Positions 1-5,548 of a DNA stretch of 12,991 nucleotides are shown one piece after another. The notes beneath the pieces were generated by a model, which was given only the letters and a program-made list of their open reading frames with translations, searched no databases and was not told where the DNA came from. Each line of letters opens with the position of its first letter. Position 1 is the first letter of the stretch. A program made the position numbers and the translations under genes. This stretch comes from Bifidobacteriaceae bacterium. GTDB lineage: Bacteria; Actinomycetota; Actinomycetes; Actinomycetales; WQXJ01. The DNA is taken from NCBI GenBank assembly GCA_031278675.1, contig JAITJY010000304.1, positions 1 through 12,991 of the forward strand. Direction: 5' to 3'.

Positions 1-556
1 CGAAGACGGTGACGTTCCCCGTCGCGTCGTCGAACAGCGCCGTGGTGCCGTCGTGGGCCACGGCATGACCAGGTGTCTCGGCCGCGAAGAGCTGGTCGGT
101 TAGAACAGGTGTAGCCGCGTAATAGTGGGCGTGATCGCCGTGCGCCACCTGCCATACCCCCAGGTCGAGCACCCGGAAGCCGCCTGCCGTGCTGACCATC
201 AGGTCGCGCCCGTTGCCTGCGGTGTTGAGCCGGTTGAAGCCCGTCAGGGGCAGGTCTACGACCAGTTCCAGCGTGGTTGCGTCGCGCACTTGTATGCCAC
301 CGTCGTAGGTGTAGGCGATCCGGGGAGTAAGCGTGGCGACTTCGGCGGCATCGGACTCGGTGGCGTGGTCTTCCCCGTTGTCCGATGCCGTGCCTACCGG
401 CTCGCTCGAAGGCTCGGCTTGCGGCGTGGTTCCGCAACCTGCCATGGTTCCGGTCAGCGCGAGGGCCAAGGCCAACGCCACTGCTGGGGCGGGCCGGGCG
501 CGGTGGCGGGAGTGGTGGCAGGAGCGGGGAATCGGGGCGTGAAGTGTTTTGCGCAT
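1..556 (-). CDS. aztD: AztD-like zinc metallochaperone lipoprotein (5' part, cut by window edge)
   Basis: Reading the minus strand from ATG at 556 gives 185 codons that run off the window. An Arg/His-rich N-terminus and an Ala/Leu core (residues 25-39) end at a lipobox-like M-A-G-C (Cys41), so this is a predicted exported lipoprotein. An acidic linker containing His follows (GEDHATESDAAE). The mature part begins IAYTYDGGIQVRDATTLELV and contains GFNRLNTAGNGRDLMVSTAGGF, then HGDHAHYYA, a His-rich motif I associate with AztD. In that family, a beta-propeller protein binds zinc outside the membrane and passes it to the AztC solute-binding protein of the AztABC importer. An SD (AAGGAG, 8 nt from ATG) supports this start. 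The transporter genes are not in view. Family assignment is from recalled similarity and the C-terminal half is unseen, so a generic propeller lipoprotein remains possible. Confidence 0.78.
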   Translation of the reverse strand, partial: MRKTLHAPIPRSCHHSRHRARPAPAVALALALALTGTMAGCGTTPQAEPSSEPVGTASDNGEDHATESDAAEVATLTPRIAYTYDGGIQVRDATTLELVVDLPLTGFNRLNTAGNGRDLMVSTAGGFRVLDLGVWQVAHGDHAHYYAATPVLTDQLFAAETPGHAVAHDGTTALFDDATGNVTVF

Positions 557-605
557 GCGCGTGTCTCCTTGGTTGTCCAACTGATTGTCCGAGGTGTCAG
601 GCCCC

Positions 606-625
606 AGCATAACGCTAATGCGTAA
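606..625 (-). promoter_or_regulatory. Candidate promoter and palindromic operator of the aztD-like gene
   Basis: On the minus strand a -10-like TATGCT (611-606) lies about 50 nt upstream of the start codon. Overlapping its upstream edge is the imperfect palindrome TTACGCATTAGCGTTA (625-610), with a perfect core of ACGC-ATTA-GCGT. A second, wider inverted repeat (CGCTAAT at 613-619, ATTAGCG at 633-639) shares one arm. A palindrome on the promoter of a zinc-chaperone gene would fit a metal-dependent repressor such as Zur, but it does not closely match the A/T-rich Zur box I know, so the regulator is unassigned. Confidence 0.4.
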
Positions 626-727
626 GGTTCCTATTAGCGCGTGGCGGGCCGGCGAGTTGGCCCGGTGCTGCGCACTACCGCATAAGGCCAGGTCGCAGGC
701 TGGTGACCCCGCGCCGCCGGACCCCAG

Positions 728-741
728 TATGCTGAATTGTT
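728..741 (+). promoter_or_regulatory. -10 box for a probably leaderless NYN-gene transcript
   Basis: TATGCT (728-733) sits 8 nt before the ATG at 742, and no SD precedes the ATG. Transcription from this box would begin at or within a few bases of the start codon. No convincing -35 box is visible. Confidence 0.5.
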
Positions 742-1749
742 ATGCGCTCCCAATGCTGCCTGTACGTTGACGCCGGTTATCTCCTAGCGGCGGCGGCCAC
801 GCGGCTGACCGGAACATCATTGCGGGTGGGCATCAAAGTCAAGTACGAATATTTGATCGCTGAACTAATCAAACAAGCCGAGGCGCTCGCGGGGATGCCA
901 GTGCTGCGCATCAACTGGTATGACGGCGCCAAGAATGCCCTGCCGGACAAGGACCAGGAACGCATTGGCGCGCTGCCGCGCGTCAAGGTGCGCTTGGGAC
1001 GGATCGGGCCGACCGGCGAACAAAAAGGCGTTGACCTGCTAATTGGTTTGGATATGGTGGCCCAAGCCCGCAACGGCGCGGTTGACGCGGCCTTCCTTGT
1101 CTCCGGGGATGACGACCTGACCGAAGCCGTTGCAGAAGCCCAAGTCCACGGAGTCCAAGTCAAGGTCTTAGCGGTGCCCAACAGTGCTGGTGAGCCGCAT
1201 GCTGTTAGCCAACACCTGCTGCGGGCCTCGGACGGGATCGAGTTGATCAGGCCTGAGACGCTCGACCAGGCGGTCGAGCGCGCTGTGTCCGGGCCAACCC
1301 CGAAGACTGTCCCCCGGCCTGGGCCGTGGCTGGCGGCCAGTGCTGCCGGCCCTGTACCGCACCCAGCCAAACCAGGGCCGGCCCACGGTGCTGGGACCGC
1401 AGGCGCCGCCGGCGCTGCCTTGCCGCACCGCCGCAGTGGGGCGACCTTGGCCTACCAGTCACAAACCGGCGGGAAGTCCACCATTGCCAGCGAATATGCG
1501 TTGGAGGATCAAGCGATCACCAAACAGATCGACGCAGTGGTGTCCGCCGTGATTGGCTCCTTCCTGGCCAGCGCCACCGAAGATGAAAAAGACGATGTGA
1601 TCAACGCGCGTCCTTCGATCCGCTCCGACCTGGACCGGGCTCTGCTGCTGGACTTGGCGCACCGCCTGGATGACCCAGACATGTCGGATCGCATCCGTTG
1701 GGAACTGCGTGACCATTTCTGGGATGCACTCGCGGCGGCCACCAAGTAA
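742..1749 (+). CDS. NYN domain (PIN-like, LabA/DUF88-type) protein
   Basis: 335 aa. The N-terminal half (about 1-170) is an NYN domain: a beta strand with an acidic residue, LYVDAGYLL (Asp10), then KGVDLLIGLDM (Asp98, Asp104) and FLVSGDDDLTEAV (Asp123-125). These are the clustered acidic residues that build the metal site of PIN-like RNases. A Pro/Ala/Gly-rich linker (about 188-240) leads to a mostly helical C-terminal domain (about 245-335) with DRALLLDLAHRLDD and a terminal LRDHFWDALAA, a two-part arrangement I recall for actinobacterial NYN proteins. Members of the family are proposed RNases or RNA-processing factors; the substrate here is unknown. It is monocistronic, diverges from the aztD-like gene and is followed by deoD with its own promoter. 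The start is fixed by the -10 box just upstream. Fold confident, nuclease activity inferred. Confidence 0.85.
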   Translation: MRSQCCLYVDAGYLLAAAATRLTGTSLRVGIKVKYEYLIAELIKQAEALAGMPVLRINWYDGAKNALPDKDQERIGALPRVKVRLGRIGPTGEQKGVDLLIGLDMVAQARNGAVDAAFLVSGDDDLTEAVAEAQVHGVQVKVLAVPNSAGEPHAVSQHLLRASDGIELIRPETLDQAVERAVSGPTPKTVPRPGPWLAASAAGPVPHPAKPGPAHGAGTAGAAGAALPHRRSGATLAYQSQTGGKSTIASEYALEDQAITKQIDAVVSAVIGSFLASATEDEKDDVINARPSIRSDLDRALLLDLAHRLDDPDMSDRIRWELRDHFWDALAAATK

Positions 1750-1795
1750 CCGGGGGCGGGCCAACCGGGCGGTCCTTGCGCGGCGCGAGACGGGT

Positions 1796-1807
1796 TAGGG
1801 TGGACGC
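1796..1807 (+). promoter_or_regulatory. -10 box for leaderless deoD
   Basis: TAGGGT (1796-1801) is followed by 6 nt and then the ATG at 1808. There is no SD. This TANNNT-N6-ATG spacing is the usual signature of a leaderless transcript in actinobacteria. Confidence 0.6.
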
Positions 1808-2515
1808 ATGTCAACCCCTCACATTGCAGCCGAAGCAGGCCAATTTGCCCCAGCAGTTCTCATGCCGGGCGACCCGTACAGAGCAGACCGGATGGCACAA
1901 GCGGTGCTGACCGACCCGACAGTGATCTCCGATGTGCGCGGCATCCGCGCATACACCGGCACCTACGATGGCAAACCGCTCAGCATCATGGCGAGCGGGA
2001 TGGGCATGCCATCAATCTCCTTGTATGCGACCGAGTTGTACCGCTTTTACGGTGTGCAGCGGATCATCCGGGTGGGCACCGCCGGTGGCATTGCGGCCAG
2101 CGTGGACCGCGGCGACGTGCTGATCGGGGTGGGTGCGCACACCACCAGCAACATGAACCAGCTCCGCATCCCGTCCGTCAACTTTTCGGCCGTCGCGGAC
2201 TTTGGCCTGGCCAGCGCGGCGATGTCCGCCGCCCTCGGCGATCCGGGCGTCAAGGCCGGCACCATCTTGTCGGAGGATCATTTCTACTTCAAAGCGCCTG
2301 GCGCCCTAGAGGCCCTGGCCGCGCACGGTGTGCTCGGCGTAGAGATGGAGGCGGCCGGGCTCTATGGCGTAGCCGCCGCTGAAGGGAAGGCGGCCTTGGC
2401 CGTCCTGACGGTCTCCGACCATCTGGTCAACCCCGGCCGTGACATGAGTTCAACAGAGCGGGAGACGCTGTTCAGCCGGGCCCTCGAGCTTGCGGTAGCC
2501 GCCGCCCTGAGCTGA
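1808..2515 (+). CDS. deoD: Purine-nucleoside phosphorylase, DeoD (hexameric) type
   Basis: 235 aa, about the length of E. coli DeoD (239). It catalyses phosphorolysis of purine ribo- and deoxyribonucleosides to base plus (deoxy)ribose-1-phosphate in the cytosol, for purine salvage. Visible family residues: TPHI (His5), LMPGDPYRA (phosphate loop with Gly21 and Arg25), Arg44 in DVRGIRAYTGTY, IIRVGTAGG (Arg88), GVEMEAAGLYGVAA (Glu179, Met180, Glu181: ribose site), TVSDH (Ser203, Asp204: base site) and Arg218. Thr91 stands where E. coli has Ser90, a conservative change. All catalytic residues are present, so the enzyme should be active. It is a single-gene unit, with a long repeat-bearing spacer before rplJ. 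Substrate range cannot be told from sequence. Confidence 0.95.
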   Translation: MSTPHIAAEAGQFAPAVLMPGDPYRADRMAQAVLTDPTVISDVRGIRAYTGTYDGKPLSIMASGMGMPSISLYATELYRFYGVQRIIRVGTAGGIAASVDRGDVLIGVGAHTTSNMNQLRIPSVNFSAVADFGLASAAMSAALGDPGVKAGTILSEDHFYFKAPGALEALAAHGVLGVEMEAAGLYGVAAAEGKAALAVLTVSDHLVNPGRDMSSTERETLFSRALELAVAAALS

Positions 2516-2543
2516 GGCCTGGTCCCGGGTCGGGAGTGGGTTT

Positions 2544-2563
2544 CCGGATGCGTCGCATCCCGG
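2544..2563 (+). terminator. Hairpin downstream of deoD
   Basis: CCGGATGC / GCATCC-c-GG forms a stem of 8 pairs with one bulged base around a 3-nt loop, 29 nt after the deoD stop. No T-run follows, so it may be a transcript end or an RNA-stabilising hairpin rather than a standard intrinsic terminator. Confidence 0.4.
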
Positions 2564-2601
2564 CGCTGCTGATCCTTCAAGTCCGTTGCCGGGCGGGCCT
2601 C

Positions 2602-2719
2602 CGCCCGGGAATGGCACCGGTCGACTGACTGGTCGCGCGCCCGGGAGCGGCGCCGGTCGACTGACTGGTCGCGCGCCCGGGAATGGCACCGGTCGACTGA
2701 CTGGTCGTGCGCCCGGGGT
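2602..2719 (+). repeat. 36-bp tandem repeat, three copies plus a partial, upstream of rplJ
   Basis: Copies start at 2602, 2638 and 2674, with the first ten bases of a fourth at 2710. Each unit begins CGCCCGGG and contains ACCGGTCGACTGACTGGTCG (copy 2 differs at four positions near its start: GAGCGGCGCC against GAATGGCACC). The period is 36 bp, a multiple of three, so reading frames run through on both strands, but neither shows a credible start, SD or protein family. I treat it as non-coding. It lies just upstream of the rplJ promoter, within the 442-nt gene-free stretch 2516-2960. Confidence 0.9.
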
Positions 2720-2730
2720 CTGGCAGTCGG

Positions 2731-2761
2731 TTGGTCGCCGCCGGGGGCGGCGTGCTAGGCT
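2731..2761 (+). promoter_or_regulatory. Promoter of rplJ-rplL
   Basis: An extended -10, TG-C-TAGGCT (TG at 2753-2754, hexamer 2756-2761), lies 19 nt after a -35-like TTGGTC (2731-2736). This predicts a start site near 2768, just before the conserved L10 leader sequence, leaving a leader of about 190 nt before rplJ. Confidence 0.6.
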
Positions 2762-2763
2762 GG

Positions 2764-2890
2764 CCGGGCCAAAGACCGCCGGTCTGCCGGAGCCGCGAGG
2801 CTCAGGCATGAAACTGTTCTGGAAGGAACGGGCCAGCGCAGGTGAACGCGAAACCTCAGGTCCCGCGCGCTTGCGCCGGGGCCTTTTTCA
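2764..2890 (+). ncRNA. L10 leader (ribosomal protein autoregulatory 5' UTR)
   Basis: The stretch has the arrangement of an actinobacterial rplJ leader: GGGCCAAAGACC near the predicted start site, a hairpin GACC-GCC-GGTC (2774-2784), and GAGCC-GCGA-GGCTC (2790-2803) with a GNRA-type loop. Then comes GGAAGGAACGGGCCAGCGCA and an attenuator-like stem with a T-run. In known L10 leaders the L10(L12)4 complex binds its own mRNA leader and represses expression of the stalk proteins. Recognition is by layout and recalled sequence; I could not run a covariance model, so the exact ends are approximate. Confidence 0.75.
2859..2888 (+). terminator. Intrinsic terminator / attenuator inside the rplJ leader
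   Basis: GGTCCCGCGC (2859-2868) pairs with GCGC-C-GGGGCC (2873-2883), leaving one bulged base and one G-U pair, and is followed directly by TTTTT (2884-2888). It lies 72 nt before rplJ, after the leader hairpins. The position suggests conditional termination that sets stalk-protein expression, rather than the end of an upstream gene. Confidence 0.7.
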
Positions 2891-2960
2891 TTGGGGACAG
2901 TTGGAGCCAGGCCGGGCTGGTCGGCTGGTGCAAGTGACATTCAATATTTAAGGAGAGCCA

Positions 2961-3482
2961 ATGGCGAGGCCGGATAAAGCGGCAGCTGTCGAGGAAATCC
3001 GCACGCAGGTGGCGGGTTCCCAAGCGGCGCTGCTAACCGAGTACCGCGGCCTGAGTGTGCCAGAAATGAAGGCATTGCGGCAGGCCCTAGGCACTGAAGC
3101 CAATTACACCGTGGTGAAGAACACGCTGACCAAGATTGCTGTCAACCAGGTGGGCATTGCGGGCCTAGATGAGGTCTTGACCGGGCCCACCGCCATCGCC
3201 TATGTGCATGGCGATCCGGTGGCAGCGGCCAAAGCACTGCGGGACTTTGCCCGGGCGCACCACGCGCTGGTCGTCAAGGGCGGCATCATGGAAGGCCGTG
3301 CATTGACGGCCGATGATGTCAAACAACTAGCGGACATGGATTCGCGTGAAGTGACGTTGGCCAAGCTGGCCGGCGTGCTCAAGGCGTCGCTGTTCCAAGC
3401 GGCGCGTCTGTTCAATGGATCGCCGTCCAAGGTGGTCCGCACAATCGACGCACTGCGGGAAAAGCAGGAGTCGGCGGCCTGA
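2961..3482 (+). CDS. rplJ: 50S ribosomal protein L10
   Basis: 173 aa, normal length for L10. It anchors the L7/L12 dimers to 23S rRNA, forming the base of the ribosomal stalk. Recognisable elements: N-terminal MARPDKAAAVEEI, then LLTEYRGLSVPEMKALRQAL (RNA-binding domain), YTVVKNTLTKIAV, GPTAIAYVHGDPVAAAKALRDFA, and a C-terminal helix (SKVVRTIDALREKQES) that in the family binds L12 dimers. A clear SD (AAGGAG, 2950-2955) precedes the ATG. It is first in a two-gene operon with rplL, 57 nt downstream, and is probably controlled by the leader and attenuator. The usual upstream rplK-rplA pair is absent; a repeat array and deoD lie there instead. Confidence 0.97.
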   Translation: MARPDKAAAVEEIRTQVAGSQAALLTEYRGLSVPEMKALRQALGTEANYTVVKNTLTKIAVNQVGIAGLDEVLTGPTAIAYVHGDPVAAAKALRDFARAHHALVVKGGIMEGRALTADDVKQLADMDSREVTLAKLAGVLKASLFQAARLFNGSPSKVVRTIDALREKQESAA

Positions 3483-3510
3483 TCGGCCCACACCAATAAG
3501 ACGGCCGATC
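3481..3510 (+). promoter_or_regulatory. rplJ-rplL intergenic hairpin
   Basis: GATCGGCC (3481-3488) and GGCCGATC (3503-3510) form a perfect 8-bp stem with a 14-nt loop. The first arm begins inside the rplJ stop codon (3480-3482). No T-run follows, and the rplL SD starts 15 nt later. Plausible roles are an RNA-processing or stability element, or a device adjusting the L12:L10 ratio (L12 is made in excess). Function is inferred. Confidence 0.65.
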
Positions 3511-3539
3511 TGCGGCTGCCAGAGAAAGGGAATAGCAAA

Positions 3540-3938
3540 ATGGCAAAGCTCACCATCGACGAGTTGATTGAGCAATTCAAGGGACTGACTCTGATTGAAC
3601 TCACCGAGTTCGTCAAGAAGTTCGAAGAGGTTTTTGATGTCACCGCAGCGGCACCAGCCGCCGTGGCTGTCGCTGCCGCGCCCGGTGCGGCCACCGCGGA
3701 AACCGAACCCGAAGAGGAACAGTCTGAATTCGATGTGATCTTGGACTCCTTCGGCGAAAAGAAGATCCAGGTCATCAAGGTAGTCCGGCAGTTGACCACA
3801 CCGGCGCTGGGCCTAGGCGAAGCGAAGGCCCTGGTGGAAGCCGCGCCCAAGCCCATCTTGGAGAAGGTCAACAAGGAAACCGCCGAGAAGGCCAAGGCCG
3901 CACTCGAAGAGGTCGGCGCGACGGTAACACTGAAGTAG
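3540..3938 (+). CDS. rplL: 50S ribosomal protein L7/L12
   Basis: 132 aa. This is the multicopy stalk protein that recruits and activates the translational GTPases (EF-G, EF-Tu, IF2). The N-terminal dimerisation and L10-binding domain (about 1-35) is IDELIEQFKGLTLIELTEFV. An Ala/Pro/Glu hinge (about 38-62) leads to the C-terminal domain starting at EFDVILDSFGEKKIQVIKVV. Oddities: the helix normally reading GLGLKEAK here reads ALGLGEAK, so a nearly invariant Lys (E. coli Lys65 region, implicated in factor binding) is Gly, and the preceding loop (RQLTTPALGL) is one residue longer than in M. tuberculosis as I recall it. An SD-like AAAGGGA (3525-3531) lies 8 nt before ATG. rpoB does not follow; a repeat array and a convergent gene do. 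Confidence 0.96.
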   Translation: MAKLTIDELIEQFKGLTLIELTEFVKKFEEVFDVTAAAPAAVAVAAAPGAATAETEPEEEQSEFDVILDSFGEKKIQVIKVVRQLTTPALGLGEAKALVEAAPKPILEKVNKETAEKAKAALEEVGATVTLK

Positions 3939-3978
3939 CCGATGCCGCCGGGCGCCGCACAGCGGTCAGCCCGGCACC

Positions 3979-4146
3979 GGCTCCCGGCCGCAGTAGCTCC
4001 GCAGTGGCCGATGCCGTCGGCTCCCTCTACCGCCGACCCGCCCGGCTCCCGGCCGCAGCAACCCCGCAGTGGCCGATGCCGTCGGCTCCCTCTACCGCCG
4101 ACCCGCCCGGCTCCCGGCCGCAGTAGCTTCGCAGTGGCCGGGAGCC
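3979..4146 (+). repeat. 65-bp tandem repeat between rplL and the DUF5709 gene
   Basis: Copies begin at 3979, 4044 and 4109 (exact 65-bp spacing); the third is cut short after about 32 bp. Each starts GGCTCCCGGCCGCAG, then CGCAGTGGCCGATGCCGTC, and the two full copies end in CTCTACCGCCGACCCGCCC. The full copies are near identical, differing only around GTAGCTC / CAACCCC. 65 is not a multiple of three, no gene fits, and the array occupies most of the 216-nt gap between convergent genes. Near-identity suggests recent duplication. Confidence 0.9.
4109..4146. terminator. Strong hairpin, likely bidirectional transcription end
   Basis: GGCTCCCGGCC (4109-4119) and GGCCGGGAGCC (4136-4146) form a perfect 11-bp stem with a 16-nt loop at the truncated end of the repeat array. 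It sits between the 3' ends of rplL (+) and the DUF5709 gene (-), 9 nt beyond the latter's stop. No T-run is present on either side, so termination is inferred from position and stem strength. Confidence 0.6.
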
Positions 4147-4154
4147 GTCGGGGT

Positions 4155-4514
4155 TTAGTCGTCGTAGTGCATCGCCGCTTCTTCGGCGGAAAAGGCTAGA
4201 CCATCTAGGCCGTCGTCTTCGGCGAAGACATCTTGCACGCGGTCGGAGGTCAACGCTGCGATGCGCCCAGCACGCATTGTGTCCACCAACTCGTGATCGG
4301 TTTCCCAGACCTCGGGTTCTTCATCAGCCAAACGTTCATCCAGGGTTTCGTGTTCGCCCTCACGGATCAGGCGGCGCGCGAGCGCCGGCTCGAAGTCCGG
4401 CGGGTCATAGCCGGTGTCGAGCGGGTCCAGGTTGCCTGGCGTCAGCATGTCTTCGGGCGTGTTCTGGGCTAGGTCCATCGGCGGGTCTTCAGGCGCGTCA
4501 GTGAAACGGTCCAT
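4155..4514 (-). CDS. DUF5709 family protein
   Basis: 119 aa, small and very acidic (Asp/Glu-rich), with no signal peptide or membrane segment. It shows the pattern I associate with DUF5709: DPLDTGYDPPD (residues 30-40), GEHETLDERLADEEPEV (53-69), MRAGRIAAL (80-88) and the C-terminal DGLDGLAFSAEEAAMHYDD (101-119). The family is confined to actinobacteria and has no established function. The ATG at 4514 has no SD. It lies 20 nt from the divergent birA start, so the two promoters must overlap, and it converges on rplJL. The family fit is good; nothing in the sequence indicates a biochemical role. Confidence 0.8.
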   Translation of the reverse strand: MDRFTDAPEDPPMDLAQNTPEDMLTPGNLDPLDTGYDPPDFEPALARRLIREGEHETLDERLADEEPEVWETDHELVDTMRAGRIAALTSDRVQDVFAEDDGLDGLAFSAEEAAMHYDD

Positions 4515-4520
4515 GCCTAT

Positions 4521-4534
4521 TAGTCTCTATCGTT
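4521..4534 (+). promoter_or_regulatory. -10 box for leaderless birA, in a divergent promoter
   Basis: TAGTCT (4521-4526) is followed by 8 nt and then ATG at 4535, with no SD. The box lies only 7 nt from the start codon of the divergent DUF5709 gene, so RNA polymerase binding for the two genes would be mutually exclusive. Confidence 0.5.
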
Positions 4535-5500
4535 ATGTGGGTGGGAGCCAAACTCGGCGCGGAGCGTCTCAGTGAAGCACTCATTGCGCAAGGGCCTTAT
4601 GCGGTGCTCGAAGTGGTGGACCGCACCACTTCCACCAACGCTGACCTGCTGGAACGCGCCGGGCAGTGGCCGCACTTGACCGCACTGCTGGCCGAATACC
4701 AGACCCATGGCCGGGGCCGTCTCCATCCCGGCGAGGCCGAGCCCCGCACCTGGGCCGCCCCGCCCCGCAGTTCACTGATCGCATCCGTTTTGCTCCGCCC
4801 GCCCCGCCCCGCCCCGCTCCCTGCGACCCTGCTCGGCTTGGCTTTCGGCTGGGCCGCCGTCCAGGCGCTAGACCTGGTTCTGCCCGCCCGCGCCGCGCTC
4901 AAATGGCCCAATGACGTGGTGGTAGCGCCGCCTTTCCCCCCGCCCGATGCCGTCCCCCCCAGTCCCAGCCCAGCCGACGCTGGTCTCCGTCCCAGCCGAG
5001 CCGACGCTGGTCTTCGTCCCGGCCCGGCCGACGCTGGCCCCGCTGGCACCGGCCCCGCCGGGCCCAGCACCGGCCCAACGGGCGCGGCGTACGCCGCGCC
5101 GGCGGGGGGCAAGCTCGCTGGAGTGCTCAGCCAAGTCGCGCCCAGCGGCGAAATTGTGATCGGTTTGGGCCTCAACGTGCACCAAACAGCCAGCCAGTTG
5201 CCGGGACCCGCAGCCACTTCGCTGGCCGCACTGGGTGCGGGAGAAGTAGACCGGACCTGGCTCGCGATCGCCTACTTGGCGGCGGCGGCCAACGTTTACG
5301 AGCGGTGGGCGAGGGGAGAGGGGGAGTTGGTGGGCGGCATCGGGCAACGGATGGCGACGCTGGGCCGGGTGGTGTGCGTCGCCACACCGGACGGGCGGAC
5401 GGTCAATGGTGTGGCGCTGCGCCTGGATGCGGATGGGGCGCTGGTGGTGCGGGCGCCCTCCGGCTGCATCCAGCGAATCGAATCTGGGGAAATCGTCTGA
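4535..5500 (+). CDS. birA: Biotin-[acetyl-CoA carboxylase] ligase, without HTH, with a low-complexity insertion
   Basis: 321 aa. It activates biotin to biotinyl-5'-AMP and transfers it to the carrier lysine of acyl-CoA carboxylases. There is no N-terminal HTH, so it is a monofunctional ligase and not the biotin repressor. Motifs: TTSTN (31-35), HGRGR (58-62) at the biotinyl-AMP loop, ALKWPNDVV (121-129), GGKLAGVL (191-198, catalytic Lys193), IGLGLNV (209-215), and a C-terminal SH3-like domain (about 270-321). Two oddities: about six extra residues sit between GRGR-L and the following R-x-W, and about 60 Pro/Ala/Gly-rich residues (131-190) separate KWPNDVV from GGKLAG, which are normally only a few residues apart. 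The frame is open throughout, so this is an in-frame expansion and not a frameshift. Probably functional, since every catalytic motif is kept. Confidence 0.92.
   Translation: MWVGAKLGAERLSEALIAQGPYAVLEVVDRTTSTNADLLERAGQWPHLTALLAEYQTHGRGRLHPGEAEPRTWAAPPRSSLIASVLLRPPRPAPLPATLLGLAFGWAAVQALDLVLPARAALKWPNDVVVAPPFPPPDAVPPSPSPADAGLRPSRADAGLRPGPADAGPAGTGPAGPSTGPTGAAYAAPAGGKLAGVLSQVAPSGEIVIGLGLNVHQTASQLPGPAATSLAALGAGEVDRTWLAIAYLAAAANVYERWARGEGELVGGIGQRMATLGRVVCVATPDGRTVNGVALRLDADGALVVRAPSGCIQRIESGEIV
4973..5053 (+). repeat. 27-bp in-frame tandem repeat inside birA
   Basis: Three 27-bp units (4973-4999, 5000-5026, 5027-5053) encode ADAGLRPSR, ADAGLRPGP and ADAGPAGTG. Units 1 and 2 are near identical in DNA (GCCGACGCTGGTCTyCGTCCC); unit 3 has diverged after GCCGACGCTGG. 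The array forms the middle of the 60-residue insertion, pointing to growth by in-frame duplication. Confidence 0.85.
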
Positions 5501-5534
5501 GGCGTAGACCACCACCCGCGCTGCGCTGGGCGAT

Positions 5535-5548
5535 TAGAGTGTCTTGTG
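5535..5548 (+). promoter_or_regulatory. -10 box for a leaderless cyclase transcript
   Basis: TAGAGT (5535-5540) lies 5 nt before an in-frame GTG (5546) and 8 nt before ATG (5549). No SD is present. Either codon could be the 5' end of the mRNA. Confidence 0.5.

Noticed and set aside
125..625. Plus-strand 166-residue open frame opposite the aztD-like gene
   Set aside because: No SD or family motif; the minus strand gives a lipoprotein with a recognisable AztD pattern.
2586..2951. Possible small repeat protein across the 36-bp array (either strand)
   Set aside because: It runs through the rplJ promoter and leader, lacks an SD, and the composition is just the translated repeat.
2602..4146. CRISPR-like arrays
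   Set aside because: The units abut with no unique spacers, so they are simple tandem repeats; no cas gene is present.
4925..5104. Mobile element or intein inside birA
   Set aside because: Only about 180 bp of low-complexity repeat, with no intein splice motifs, terminal inverted repeats or transposase.
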